From positions 70,420,757 to 70,484,756 of the forward strand of contig CM077165.1 in NCBI GenBank assembly GCA_039583875.1: DNA of 64,000 nt, in the 5' to 3' direction. The notes beneath the pieces were generated by a model. That model had not been told where the DNA came from. It did not search any database and was given only the letters and a program-made list of their open reading frames with translations. The DNA is from Platanthera guangdongensis. Its lineage: Eukaryota > Streptophyta > Magnoliopsida > Asparagales > Orchidaceae. The number at the start of each line of letters is the position of its first letter. Position 1 is the first letter of the stretch. A program made the position numbers and the translations under genes. Shown here piece after piece: positions 20,900 through 31,173 of the stretch.

Positions 20900-22570
20900 G
20901 CCATTCCAACTCGTTCCTCTCCTGGCCCAGGCTCAAGCAGGAGATGACCCGGAGGTAGACACCCGCTACTCTGACTCCTCCGCTATCGAGCGTCTTTGCA
21001 GCGTCCGCCAGACAGTTGACTATGAGGACGATTTATACTGTATTTTCACCCCGTGTTTATCATTGATTGTGCACATGCGTTTGTTAGTTTTGTATGATTA
21101 TTGGCTTATATTTGTGTACATGTAATATTTGGACTAGAGGGGTGAAATGTCTTTACAGGTGTGGACTTTTTGTGCGATTCGGGGAGACAATGTCAAATTT
21201 GTTTCACGCACGCACGTGCGGAATTTTTGCACGTGTGCGCGCCTCCTCCCCTTAACTGCACGAAATTTGTCGACCTAAGTACTAATTGTGTTGACTGGAG
21301 TTTGGAAATGTGGAATTGTCGCACACCTGTAGGCGTGTGCGGTCATTTTTGTGCTTATAGTGCCAATCTGGGTGATTTGAATTTGTCCGTGCAGCATTTC
21401 CGCATGCACATTTACACGCATGTAAATGAGACATGCAAAGTTTGGTGGCCAATGATTTCTCTACCCGTTGACCTTCCGCACACGCGTGCGCTTTGCGCCG
21501 CACGTCCGTGCGTGTTGTTTTCTTTATTTAACCTGCTCATAGATTTCTGAATAAGGGAGAGATCGGGACCGACCTAAGAGCGCATTTCTTCCTCGTTTCT
21601 CTTCTCCAAGCCTAGGGTTTCGACACTAGTTCTCCAGCAACCTTAGGGAGCATCTTCTTCCCATTCCCCAAGCATTCTCAAGGAAGGTGAAGCACCGGCG
21701 ATATACCATTTCAGCTCTTCGAGTCCGGAGCAATAAGCGTTGGAGGTAGCAGCAGAAGAGATAAGACATGTAGGAAGGAGGTGATAGCTCGGACCGCATA
21801 GCGGGAACGCAACCTACGACGAGAAGGAAAGGTGACAGCTTCTTTCGGATCCAAGGCAGAAACTCTAGCGCCTCCCGTGCTTAAGGAGTGGTATATAAAC
21901 TCATTTTTGTTTCAGTTTTTTGGAATGTTTGATATTATTTTGTGATATTCACCAGGATCAACGAGTATGAATGTTCATAGCTATATCTTTATTTGTAGAT
22001 GGTGATTGTAAGAAACCTAAATTATATTTCTTATATAGCTTGCATATTTCATTTCTAGTTTACTTTCAAACTACTTTAAGGGATTGCTGAGAGTAGATAT
22101 TTGTGTTGTGCTAATTTTGTTGTGACTCCTCATATTCTCTGCCAAGTAAGGTAGATCGAGGTATTGACTTGAACAGCGTAAACACTCGAGAAGACGAGAA
22201 TTTGAGAAGTGGTGATAGTCTTCCCCGATCCCGAACGCAACCGATGAATGGCCTACAAGACATGGATTGACAACTCAGTGCATCCTCCCATTTTTAAGGC
22301 ATAGGCTCGATCGTTGTCTGCATATCTTCCCTTATCTTTCACAAATCTAGGATTGTTTGGTGGTCTTTACAATTTGTGATTGTGTTGTGAGTTGCTACGA
22401 GAAAGTGCGGAGCAGAAGGTGACGTGTGTGAAGCAATGTCGGCGACCCACATTTTTTTATTATTCAAAAAATCAACCCTCTCTTTAAAACCATCAGACTA
22501 AAGAACTTCACTTTCAAGTCTTTTTACGATATATAACTCCACCCCTCCGTGTTCCGCATGAGATCGATAC
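20900..22570 (+). repeat. Athila-like LTR region interrupted by Tat
   Basis: No coding sequence is recognised. The right part continues across the Tat insertion into 48,705-48,758 and is followed there by a tRNA-Asp-like PBS (48,768-48,783). So it is best read as the LTR of the element that Tat entered. The left limit is unknown. A patch at 21,195-21,500 is rich in alternating cgcacgcacgtgcg-type sequence. Confidence 0.4.
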
Positions 22571-22575
22571 TCGGG

Positions 22576-23299
22576 TGTTGAAACCGGAATCCGGTCTCCT
22601 GTGGAGTTCGACCCTTGGGGTAGGGGTGGTCTCGCGCCTACTTTGCTCCTGCAAGAAAAACAACGAAGAAGGCAAGAAGAAACAGACCCAAGGGCTCGGC
22701 AGGGAGGTCTCACCACAAACCCGAAAGATCTCTGAGCGCTTCCCCTCCTTAGCCAGAAGCCGAGCTAAGGTACCCTCAGAAAGCACTTGAAAACGAGAGT
22801 AAGGCGGCACTCCAAAGCGTGCCTTCTGAGGTACCCCTTGGGTCTTATTTATAGTTTTTGGGAATCTGAACTGCCAATAACCGAAAGAACTGACCTGAAA
22901 ATATCAAAAAGCCTCTGCTTGGGTCTGCCAACAGCCAAACCCCGCTGTCCTGAACAGCTATGCGCAGCCCAACCTGGTCTGCCAACAGCGTGGCTTCGCC
23001 GTTCTGAGAAGCTATTCGCACCCCTGGAGAGTCAGCTCGCCTCCAACCCCCTCCGCGGGAGGCGGGCACGATCTAGCAGTCGCGGGTTACTGAGTCCGTC
23101 CGCTTGTGCTGGTGCGACGGAGGGCACCCGCCGCTTTGGTCGGCGATTCTCTGCGCGAGCGGGGGAGTAGGGGAGCCGTCTCGCCCGGCTCGCTCGCCTG
23201 AAATGAGCGGGGGCGGACCAGCCCCTCTGCCGCATGTCTGCTTGCTGCTTGGGTGCGGGTCGCGGGGCTAGATCCGCTCGACGAACACGGGGTTGTACA
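22576..23299 (-). repeat. Tat 3' LTR (724 bp)
   Basis: It starts tgttgaaacc and ends gttgtaca on the + strand, so reads TGTACAAC ... TTTCAACA on its own strand. A TATA-like ctataaataag lies on the minus strand at 22,844-22,854 (48,105-48,115 in the other copy). Compared with the 5' LTR it lacks 139 bp at about 23,078, where the other copy has short ctag repeats at both edges. Confidence 0.92.
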
Positions 23300-23322
23300 C
23301 AATCTCCGCTCTTTTTTAGCTT
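23300..23322 (-). other. Polypurine tract of the Tat element
   Basis: The minus strand reads CTAAAAAAGAGCGGAGATTG directly before the 3' LTR, a purine-rich primer for plus-strand synthesis, as expected at this site. Confidence 0.75.
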
Positions 23323-23415
23323 GATACAAGCTCGGAAAGAATCATCCAACCCGCGTGTTCGGCGAGTACTGTGCTGAGCTGACAGGGAATCTTCTGGTGG
23401 GGCCCCACTGTTCGG

Positions 23416-23426
23416 CTATAAATATA
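23416..23426 (+). promoter_or_regulatory. TATA box for antisense gene A
   Basis: ctataaatata lies 66 bp before the ATG at 23,492 and 117 bp inside the element from the 3' LTR edge. It is a near-consensus plant TATA box on the strand opposite to gag-pol. Confidence 0.65.
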
Positions 23427-23491
23427 CCGTTGAGCCCACGGGGGGGCTCCCCAGACCCCCTCTGTTTTCTTGAACAGACTGCAGTTTCTCG

Positions 23492-24464
23492 ATGCCGGTC
23501 AGCGAAGAGGTGCGAGCTCGTCTGGCGGCTGCGGGCCAGAAGACTCGGGAGGAGGCCCTCGAGGCCGCCCCTTGGCTAGCACGTGGGTCTCCCGGCCCTT
23601 TCTTTAGGCCGGCAAAGGGAAAGATTGTTAGGCGGTCTCCGGCGGGTGACTTCCCGGGCTCCAGCTCGGCGGCGGGTGTTGAGGTCGTTCCTGGGGTACG
23701 TGACCTCCTTCGGTTTATTGTTGTATTTCTGATCTTTTGTCTTGCAGGCAATTCCTTGTGAAGATGCGGGGAACGGTGGGGGGGATCGTCCCCCTCCCTT
23801 GACGTCTGAGAGGGTTGCTAGTCCCCCAGGTCTGGACCGCACACCTCCGAAAACCTCTCGCTCGCCGGCTCCCCATGGACTGGGAAAATCTCTTGAGGCC
23901 CTCGAGGGAGAAGCCTTTCAGGGTCGGCCGGGTTCCTCTCGTCCATCCGTCGGCGTGGACGACGTGCCAACCCCTGGTAAGCTTGTACTCACCGTTGGCT
24001 TTGTTCTCGCTCGCTCCTTCTGAATCGCCCTTTTTGTAGGCTACAACATGGTCTCCTCCGAAACTGAGATGAGCGAAGGGTATTCGCCTCCGCCCGACGT
24101 GGACAGTGTTTCTGATTACCTCGGCGACCCGACCGATGCGGTGGGGATGAAGAGGCAGGTGACGCGGCTGTTCCAGAACCACACGCTGCTGCTCCAGGAG
24201 CTCGTGAAGAGGGTCGATCAAGACAAGGCCGACACCGAGGCTCGGCTCGCGGCCTTGGAGGGAGCCCCGCGCGTAGCAGAAGGCGGCGATGTCACTTCAC
24301 CGGGCGTGCACATTACGCGAGCCGAGGAGCGTCTTAGGAATGCCTCGGAGCAAGTCGGCCTGGCTCAGCAGGAGCTGGTGGCGGTGCGCGATTACCACTA
24401 TCCTCGCGTGCCGCCGCGATCGGGAACGCAGCGGCGGGGCAGGTGGAAGTGGATCCAGTACTGA
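23492..24464 (+). CDS. Tat antisense gene A, three exons
   Basis: Predicted exons are 23,492-23,695, 23,748-23,976 and 24,040-24,464, joined by two short introns (52 and 63 bp) with GT-AG ends: gtacgt ... cttgcag and gtaagc ... tttgtag. The spliced frame is continuous, 285 residues. The N-terminus is MPVSEEVRARLAAAGQKTRE. The middle is a proline/serine-rich linker. The C-terminal third (from about residue 145) is rich in charged heptad-like text, e.g. LLLQELVKRVDQDKADTEARL, and probably forms a coiled coil. I do not recognise a named domain. It is encoded on the strand opposite to gag-pol, between pol and the 3' LTR, where Tat elements are known to carry extra antisense ORFs. Its own TATA box lies upstream. 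A role in the element is inference. Confidence 0.65.
23696..23747 (+). other. Intron 1 of antisense gene A
   Basis: Fifty-two bases from gtacgtgacc to tttgtcttgcag, T-rich before the acceptor. Removing it keeps the reading frame (phase 0). Confidence 0.65.
23977..24039 (+). other. Intron 2 of antisense gene A
   Basis: Sixty-three bases from gtaagcttg to ccctttttgtag. It splits a Gly codon (phase 1), and the frame continues as GYNMVSSETE after splicing. Confidence 0.65.
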
Positions 24465-24962
24465 TCCAGCCTTTCTTCCCCCCGCTCGCGGGATATCGCG
24501 GAGTTTCTACTATTTCAAAGCACCATCCTGTATTTGTAACAATTTGTGACTCTTCTCGCCCGCCTATGGGCCTGATTTCCGATTCCTGATGCGCGTCAAA
24601 ATTACTGTGTTGCTGTTTTTATTTTCCTCGAGGCGGGCCCGAGGGTGCTCGCGTACGCCCCTCGCCTACCTCCTGGCGCGCGGGCAGGTCTGGGGATGAT
24701 CTCGCTCGTCCCGCCACTCCGATCGTGGCGGGAGCGTGCCGGGGAGCTCGCCAGCCACGTGTCTTTCCGACTCGCTCGGGATCCCGGGCGGGCTCGGGCT
24801 GAGTCTCGCCTGCTCATTCCTCGCGCGGACGCGGTTTGGAGAGACCTGCTGCTAAACGGTCCTGGCGCCGCGGCCGCGCGTCGGGGAGTTGAACCGTCAG
24901 GCCCGATTTTTGCTACGCGCACCTCTCCTTTTGGCGGGAAATTTCCCGCCCTTTCTTTACCC

Positions 24963-24972
24963 CTATAAATAG
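24963..24972 (+). promoter_or_regulatory. TATA box for antisense gene B
   Basis: ctataaatag lies 122 bp before the ATG at 25,094, after a GC-rich stretch (24,600-24,960) with no convincing coding sequence. Together with the stop of gene A at 24,464 it suggests a separate transcription unit. Confidence 0.6.
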
Positions 24973-25093
24973 GCGTGGCCGGTTCTTATCCTTTCATCGC
25001 TTCACAGCACCCACTCGCCTCCTGCTCTCCGCTAAGCACGATTCGCGCCCGCCCATTGGGTCTGTCTCGCTTGTACGGCGGCAATCCGGCGGA

Positions 25094-26999
25094 ATGGGCG
25101 GCGGCGGCGGCGACGACACGGACGGGCGAAGCAAATGCGCCTGGACCTTCTCGGAGCACGACTTTCCCCGCGCTATTATCTCAGAGCGCGAATACTTAGA
25201 GGCCCTAGGCGACCACATCCCGGCTGGATTCTCGACGAGACGGCCCGGGGAGGGGGAGAAGATCAACGATCTGTCCGAGAACGAGCTCGCCATTCCCCTG
25301 GCCCATTTTGAGGTGGGTCTTCGCCTCCCCCTCTGGCCAGAGGTTCGCCAGGTACTGAAGTACTTCGGGGTCGTCATAGGTCAGATGACCCCGAACTCTG
25401 TAGCCGTTATGGTAGGGTTCGCCTGCTTCCTGCGGGAGGAGCGGATCGAGTTTAATCTCGCGGTTTTCCGCAAACTATTCTCCTTCCGTGCGAACCGGGA
25501 TGGCACCGCCTACTTCTCCAGCGCCCACCTCAAGGTGCGGGAGACCGTTAACAAGAGACACAATTGGCTCAAGAAATTTCTGTTCGTCAAGGGGGATTTC
25601 GGCAACGTACCCTACTCGCCGGTGCAGCTCAGCGAGGCGAGTTACCGCCCGCCGAGCCTGGGAGGCCATGAAGCCGACTTGTGCGGGTTCTTCTCCGGGA
25701 AGAACTTTGAGGTCGCGTACCTGCGACGCAACCTCGACGACCTTGCCGCCGTTCCGCCGGGTGGAGGTTTGCCACTCGCCACTACCCTTGTCTCGCTCTT
25801 TACTCCTCAGGCCTCACCCTCTCTTTTCTGCAGGCGAGCGAGACGTGCCCCTTCATCCCCCCTATGAGAGTGCCCGGGTCGCCTCCGGGGTCCTCTCTCG
25901 CGCTCAGGCCGCTGACGCCGCTCAGCGCGAGGCCCCGTCGATCACTGCCAAGAAGAGGCCGGGCCGCGAGCAGCCCGCTCCCCCGCCAAAGACGGCGAAA
26001 TCTACGGGTCAGCAACCAGCCGGGGGCCAGAGGAAAGGCAAGGCCCCGGCTGATCAACCGGCCGAGGGCTCCCCCCCATAGTCGCTACGACCAGCGACAT
26101 CCCCGCCGAGGCGGCGGGTACTTCCGGGCCGCCGGATGGGTCGCAAACCGCCGCGAGGCCGGTGCCGAGAGGGCATCGCAACTTCGGCTACGGCGAGAAA
26201 TATCTGGACGAGCTTGGCGTCCCGCTCCTGTCATGGGACAAGGAGTCTAACCGCGCGGTGGTCTCGATCCTGTTGCCGAGTTGGCTGGAGCAGGACACCA
26301 TCGGCGGGGAGGCATATAATTTTTCGTTCGGCCTGTACTCGCGAGAGGACGCCGCCATCTATGACAAGGAGGCGACGCGAGTATTGGTGCACGAGAGCGC
26401 GCGGGCCCAACTACGCGGCCTGGAGTTGGCCCACATGGTGGGGAGGCGCTGCACCCAGCTGGAGCGGAACGCCGCCTCTCTCCAGAAGTTGGCGGACGAG
26501 AAGGAGGAGGCGCGAAAACTCGCTCAGGAGGACTCGGACCTTCAGAGAAGGCGGGCCGACGCGGCCGAGGAGACCCTCGCGCAGTACCTGGGAGGGGTGG
26601 TACGTGCTCACTTCCAACGACCGCCTCTCTTCGCGAATCCACCTCATAACTTCCTTTTCCGCTTTTCAGGATGCCGCGACGGCCAGTCGGATGGGTGCTG
26701 AGATCGCCACCCTTGCTCAGGACAAGTCAGCGCTGGAGGCACGGGTACGCGAGCTGGAGGCCGCCGCCGCTGTCCCTCCGCCAGATAACAGGGGCTGCCC
26801 GCTCGCACACCACTCCGACCACGAGTTGGAGGTGCTGATGCAAAAGAACGCCGCCAGCGCCGCAAAGTACACGATGCAGATGCTGCGACTCGCGGATCTT
26901 CTCAAGAGCGAGGCGGCGGAACTCTCGGCGGGCGACGTGGTTCCGGCGCTGTTCCTTCCTGTACCGGACCCTGGAGACCAGTCCTTCCAGCGTATTTAG
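25094..26999 (+). pseudogene. Tat antisense gene B, transposon-associated protein
   Basis: Predicted exons are 25,094-25,760, 25,834-26,599 and 26,670-26,999. Introns of 73 and 70 bp have GT-AG ends (gtggag ... ttctgcag; gtacgt ... cttttcag) and both junctions keep frame. The first exon, with RKLFSFRANRDGTAYFSS, RHNWLKKFLFVKG and LPLWPEVRQVLKYFGV, matches the gypsy-associated family often listed as 'putative gypsy type transposon' (PF04195, from memory). The second half is charged and coiled-coil-like (LADEKEEARKLAQEDSDLQ; ALEARVRELEAAAA). One base is missing from a C tract at 26,071-26,077 (C7 where C8 would keep frame), so the copy as read is broken there. It runs opposite to gag-pol and converges on it. 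Its function is unknown. Confidence 0.65.
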
Positions 27000-27499
27000 G
27001 ACTTCATGCCCCCGGATCTCGCGTCGCCCCCGCTTTTTGATATTTGTCTGTTAAGTGTATACACTATGTTCTTTATGCTATTTTGAGATGGAAGCGCGGG
27101 CCGCGAATTTACTTCTTGATTTCTTGTCTATCAACGCTCTTATACATGCTTCCCCACTCGTTACTTACGTCTGTCTGCTGTCATCGCGCGATGCAATCTT
27201 TTCCGCTTTCCCGCTCGACGCCGCTCACCTCGCGTTGCGTCAACGGGGTCGTATGCCTATGGACTCGGCTCGGGAGTTATAGGGGGCCTGGCAGGCCGTC
27301 CCGCTGTGGGCGACCTGTATCAGCGGCCCGGCCTCCGCTGCCGAGGCCACTCGCCGACCGGGCGAGGCGAGGCGGCCCGCTGAGGCGCGACCCGAGTTCT
27401 CGCCTCCTCCCGGTCGCCAATCTGTGGGGTGGGTGGTTATGCTAGACCCTTCCCCCTTTTGGCTAATTTTCGCGACTCCAATCCATTGTTAACACCATT

Positions 27500-29240
27500 T
27501 GGGTAGTTTTTCGGCCCTGCCGGTTTGGTGGGAGTCCGGCATCGTGATTCGTTCTGGGTCACAAACTGCGGCCATCGAGTGACTTCCGGCCCTGCCAGCT
27601 AGGTGAAAGCCTGGCAGCGGGATCTTCTCGAGGCCAAGGATGACACCGAGTGACTTCCGGCCCTGCCAGCTAGGTGAGAGCCTGGCAGCGGGATCTTCTC
27701 GGGGTCCAGACATATTCCATCGAGTGACTTCCGGCCCTGCCAGCTAGGTGAGAGTCTGACAGCGGGATCTTCTCGAGGCCAAGGATGACACCGAGTGACT
27801 TCCGGCCCTGCCAGCTAGGTGAGAGCCTGGCAGCGGGATTTTCTCGGGGTCCAAACATATTCCATCGAGTGACTTCCGGCCCTGCCAGCTAGGTGAGAGC
27901 CTGGCAGCGGGATCTTCTCGAGGCCAAGGATGACACCGAGTGACTTCCGGCCCTGCCAGCTAGGTGAGAGCCTGGCAGCGGGATCTTCTCGGGGTCCAAA
28001 CATATTCCGTCGAGTGACTTCCGGCCCTGCCAGCTAGGTGAGAGCCTGGCAGCGGGATCTTCTCGAGGCCAAGGATGACACCGAGTGACTTCCGGCCCTG
28101 CCAGCTAGGTGAGAGCCTGGCAGCGGGATCTTCTCGGGGTCCAAACATATTCCATCGAGTGACTTCCGGCCCTGCCAGCTAGGTGAGAGCCTGACAGCGG
28201 GATCTTCTCGAGGCCAAGGATGACACCGAGTGACTTCCGGCCCTGCCAGCTAGGTGAGAGCCTGGCAGCAGGATCTTCTCGGGGTCCAAACATATCCATC
28301 GAGTGACTTCCGGCCCTGCCAGCTAGGTGAGAGCCTGGCAGCGGGATCTTCTCGAGGCCAAGGATGACACCGAGTGACTTCCGGCCCTGCCAGCTAGGTG
28401 AGAGCCTGGCAGCGGGATATTCTCGGGGTCCAAACATATTCCATCGAGTGACTTCCGGCCCTGCCAGCTAGGTGAGAGCCTGGCAGCGGGATCTTCTCGA
28501 GGCCAAGGATGACACCGAGTGACTTCCGGCCCTGCCAGCTAGGTGAGAGCCTGGCAGCGGGATATTCTCGGGGTCCAAACATATTCCATCGAGTGACTTC
28601 CGGCCCTGTCAGCTAGGTGAGAGCCTGACAGCGGGATCTTCTCGAGGCCAAGGATGACACCGAGTGACTTCCGGCCCTGCCAGCTAGGTGAGAGCCTGGC
28701 AGCGGGATCTTCTCGAGGCCAAGGATGACACCGAGTGACTTCCGGCCCTGCCAGCTAGGTGAGAGCCTGGCAGCGGGATCTTCTCGGGGTCCAAACATAT
28801 TCCATCGAGTGACTTCCGGCCCTGCCAGCTAGGTGAGAGCCTGGCAGCGGGATCTTCTCGAGGCCAAGGATGACACCGAGTGACTTCCGGCCCTGCCAGG
28901 TAGGTGAGAGCCTGGCAGCGGGATCTTCTCGGGGTCCAAACATATTCCATCGAGTGACTTCCGGCCCTGCCAGCTAGGTGAGAGTCTGGCAGCGGGATCT
29001 TCTCGAGGCCAAGGATGACACCGAGTGACTTCCGGCCCTGCCAGCTAGGTGAGAGCCTGGCAGCGGGATCTTCTCGGAGCCCAAACACATTCCATCGAGT
29101 GACTTCCGGCCCTGCCAGCTAGGTGAGAGCCTGGCAGCGGGATCTTCTCGAGGCCAAGGATGACACCGAGTGACTTCCGGCCCTGCCAGCTAGGTGAGAG
29201 CCTGGCAGCGGGATCTTCTCGGGGTCCAAACATATTCCAA
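27500..29240. repeat. Minisatellite, 71+74 bp units (145-bp period)
   Basis: About 23 monomers start cgagtgacttccggccctgc. Two variants alternate: one ends ctcgaggccaaggatgacac (71 bp), the other ctcggggtccaaacatattc plus cat (74 bp). Together they make a 145-bp higher-order unit seen at 27,576, 27,721, 27,866, 28,011 and onward. Two short-type monomers are adjacent near 28,590-28,735. The first unit (27,500-27,575) is diverged. Each monomer carries the inverted repeat CTGCCAG / CTGGCAG. Such arrays between pol and the 3' LTR are known in Tat-lineage elements. Frames open through it are artefacts of its period. Confidence 0.95.
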
Positions 29241-29316
29241 TTCTCTATGCAAGCTGGCTATGACAATACTGGGGGGGAAAGGAATTCATTATAATCAACG
29301 TGTTGCTTACAGGCGT

Positions 29317-31146
29317 TTAGGGAAAAAACTTTTTCAGGTCGTCTCCACTCCAGGTGAGACTCAGGGTCTCGCCCTCTACATTTTGGAGCTGATAGCCCCC
29401 TGACTTCAAAGCTTCCTTAACAATAAACGGCCCCTCCCAGCTGGGGTTGAGCTTCCCTACGGACGCTGACCTCCCTGCCGCGTCTACCTTTTTCAGCACC
29501 AGGTCTCCTTCCGCGAACTGCTTGACCCTAACATGCTTGTCAAAGTATTTGACCATCCTTCTTTTTACCTCCTCCTGTCGGACGGCCGAAAGGTCCCTCA
29601 ATTCTTCCACCATGTCAAGGGAGAGTCTCAGCTCCCCCTCGTTCTCGGCTTGCCATTCCTCTCGTCCCTCTCTGGCCGCCCCGACTAGCGGCGTTTGGAC
29701 TTCAAATTCTACGGGGAGCACCGCCTCGCACCCATGGGAGAGCTTGAAGGGGGTCTCCCCCGTAGCCGTGTTAGGGGTGGTTCTTAGGGCCCAAAGAACT
29801 GCGGGGAGCTGCTCCACCCAGCCTCCCCTCAGGTTCTCCACCTTCTTCTTGAGGAGGTTGACGATGATCTTGTTCGCGGCCTCCACCTGCCCGTTACTCC
29901 TGGGGTGGTGGACCGAGGCGAACCTGAGGTCGATTCCGAGCTGCTCGCAGAAACTGGTGAACTCGGCACTGGCGAACTGGGGCCCATTGTCTGTGACGAT
30001 GGCCTGGGGCAGCCCATGGCGACAGATAATCTCCCCCCAAACAAAGTTCCTGATCACTTGGGAGGTCACCTTGGCCAACGCCTTCACCTTCATCCACTTC
30101 AAGAAGTAGTCGATCATCACTAGGAGGAACCTTCTCTGACCGCTGGCCTGGGGAAACGGTCCAACCAAATCCATTCCCCAGATTGCGAAGGGCCAGGGGG
30201 CCGTGATACTCTTGAGTCGTTGGGCCGGCTGTAGCTGAAGAGGGGCAAACAGCTGGCACTTATGACATCTTCTTGATAACTCTGCGGCGTCTCGGCCCAG
30301 GGTGGGCCAGAAATACCCTTGCCTGACTATCCTTCCCTCCAGGGTCCGACTCCCGGAATGACTCCCGCATTCCCCGGAGTGGACTTCCTCCAAGATCCTC
30401 TGCGCCTCGCCCTCGGCCACGCAGCGAGCCAGCATCCCGGAGAGGGTCTTCCTGTATAGCTGCCCGTCCTTAAGGAGGTAGTAAGCTGACTTGTGCCTTA
30501 GCTTCTTCCTGTCTACCCCCTCCGGATATTCTCCCGTGGAGAGGAAAACTACTACTGGATCCATCCAAGCTTGTTGGTCGATTTCCATGAGCTCCCCTTC
30601 TTCGATGGAGGGGCGGAACAGGTCGGTGATGGTGCCCCCTGCCCGGGGACCATGCTTTGCTAACTGGTCGGCTTGTTCATTCTCTCCCCTTGGCACGTGT
30701 CGGATGGAAAAGGTCTGGAAGATGCCTATGACCCCCTTCACTTTGGCCAAGTACAACTTCAGGGTGGGTTCCCTTGCTTCGAACTCCCCGCTGATCTGGG
30801 AAGTCACCACCATGGAGTCAGTTAGGACCTCCACATCCAGCACCCCCAGCTCCCTGGTCAGGCGCAGCCCTGCTATCACGGCCTCATACTCGGACTGGTT
30901 GTTGGTAATGGGAAAGTGCACCACCACCGTCTGCTCAATCTGAGTCCCTTGAGTGCTTTCTAGGACCACCCCCACTCCAAGGGAATGCCTCCCTGAGGCC
31001 CCATCCACCCTCACTTTCCAAGGAGTCGGGCGGGTGAGCTCTTCCTCCGCTACTTCCACCACGTAGTCGGCCAGGAAGTCGGCCATCGCCTGAGCTTTGA
31101 TTGAGAGCCGCGGAACGAAGGATACATCGAACTCGCTCAGCTCCAC
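29317..31146 (-). CDS. pol: Tat pol, C-terminal half: aRH and integrase
   Basis: This open stretch continues in the same frame from the preceding pol segment after a stop at 31,174-31,176. First comes an added RNase H: VRVDGASG, NNQSEYEA, VLTDSMVV and GENEQADQLAKHG supply its acidic residues (about residues 45-165). The integrase follows: an HHCC zinc finger (EEVHSGECGSHSG ... CHKCQ, about 250-295), then the DD35E core with WGMDLVGPF (about D325), VTDNGPQF (about D384) and NGQVEAANK (about E420). All catalytic positions are intact. The C-terminus ends SWEGPFIVKEAL and WSGDDLKKFF, with no chromodomain, as expected for Tat. Product: RNA-template removal and integration of the cDNA into nuclear DNA. 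Confidence 0.88.
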   Translation of the reverse strand: MELSEFDVSFVPRLSIKAQAMADFLADYVVEVAEEELTRPTPWKVRVDGASGRHSLGVGVVLESTQGTQIEQTVVVHFPITNNQSEYEAVIAGLRLTRELGVLDVEVLTDSMVVTSQISGEFEAREPTLKLYLAKVKGVIGIFQTFSIRHVPRGENEQADQLAKHGPRAGGTITDLFRPSIEEGELMEIDQQAWMDPVVVFLSTGEYPEGVDRKKLRHKSAYYLLKDGQLYRKTLSGMLARCVAEGEAQRILEEVHSGECGSHSGSRTLEGRIVRQGYFWPTLGRDAAELSRRCHKCQLFAPLQLQPAQRLKSITAPWPFAIWGMDLVGPFPQASGQRRFLLVMIDYFLKWMKVKALAKVTSQVIRNFVWGEIICRHGLPQAIVTDNGPQFASAEFTSFCEQLGIDLRFASVHHPRSNGQVEAANKIIVNLLKKKVENLRGGWVEQLPAVLWALRTTPNTATGETPFKLSHGCEAVLPVEFEVQTPLVGAAREGREEWQAENEGELRLSLDMVEELRDLSAVRQEEVKRRMVKYFDKHVRVKQFAEGDLVLKKVDAAGRSASVGKLNPSWEGPFIVKEALKSGGYQLQNVEGETLSLTWSGDDLKKFFP

Positions 31147-31173
31147 CGACCATTTAGCCAGCCGTCCTGAATG

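Noticed and set aside
27489..29233. A ladder of about 62-residue frames on the minus strand
   Set aside because: Each is the same 145-bp minisatellite unit read in one frame; they start and stop with the period.
27500..29240. CRISPR-like array
   Set aside because: Units are contiguous tandem repeats with no unique spacers, in a plant retrotransposon.
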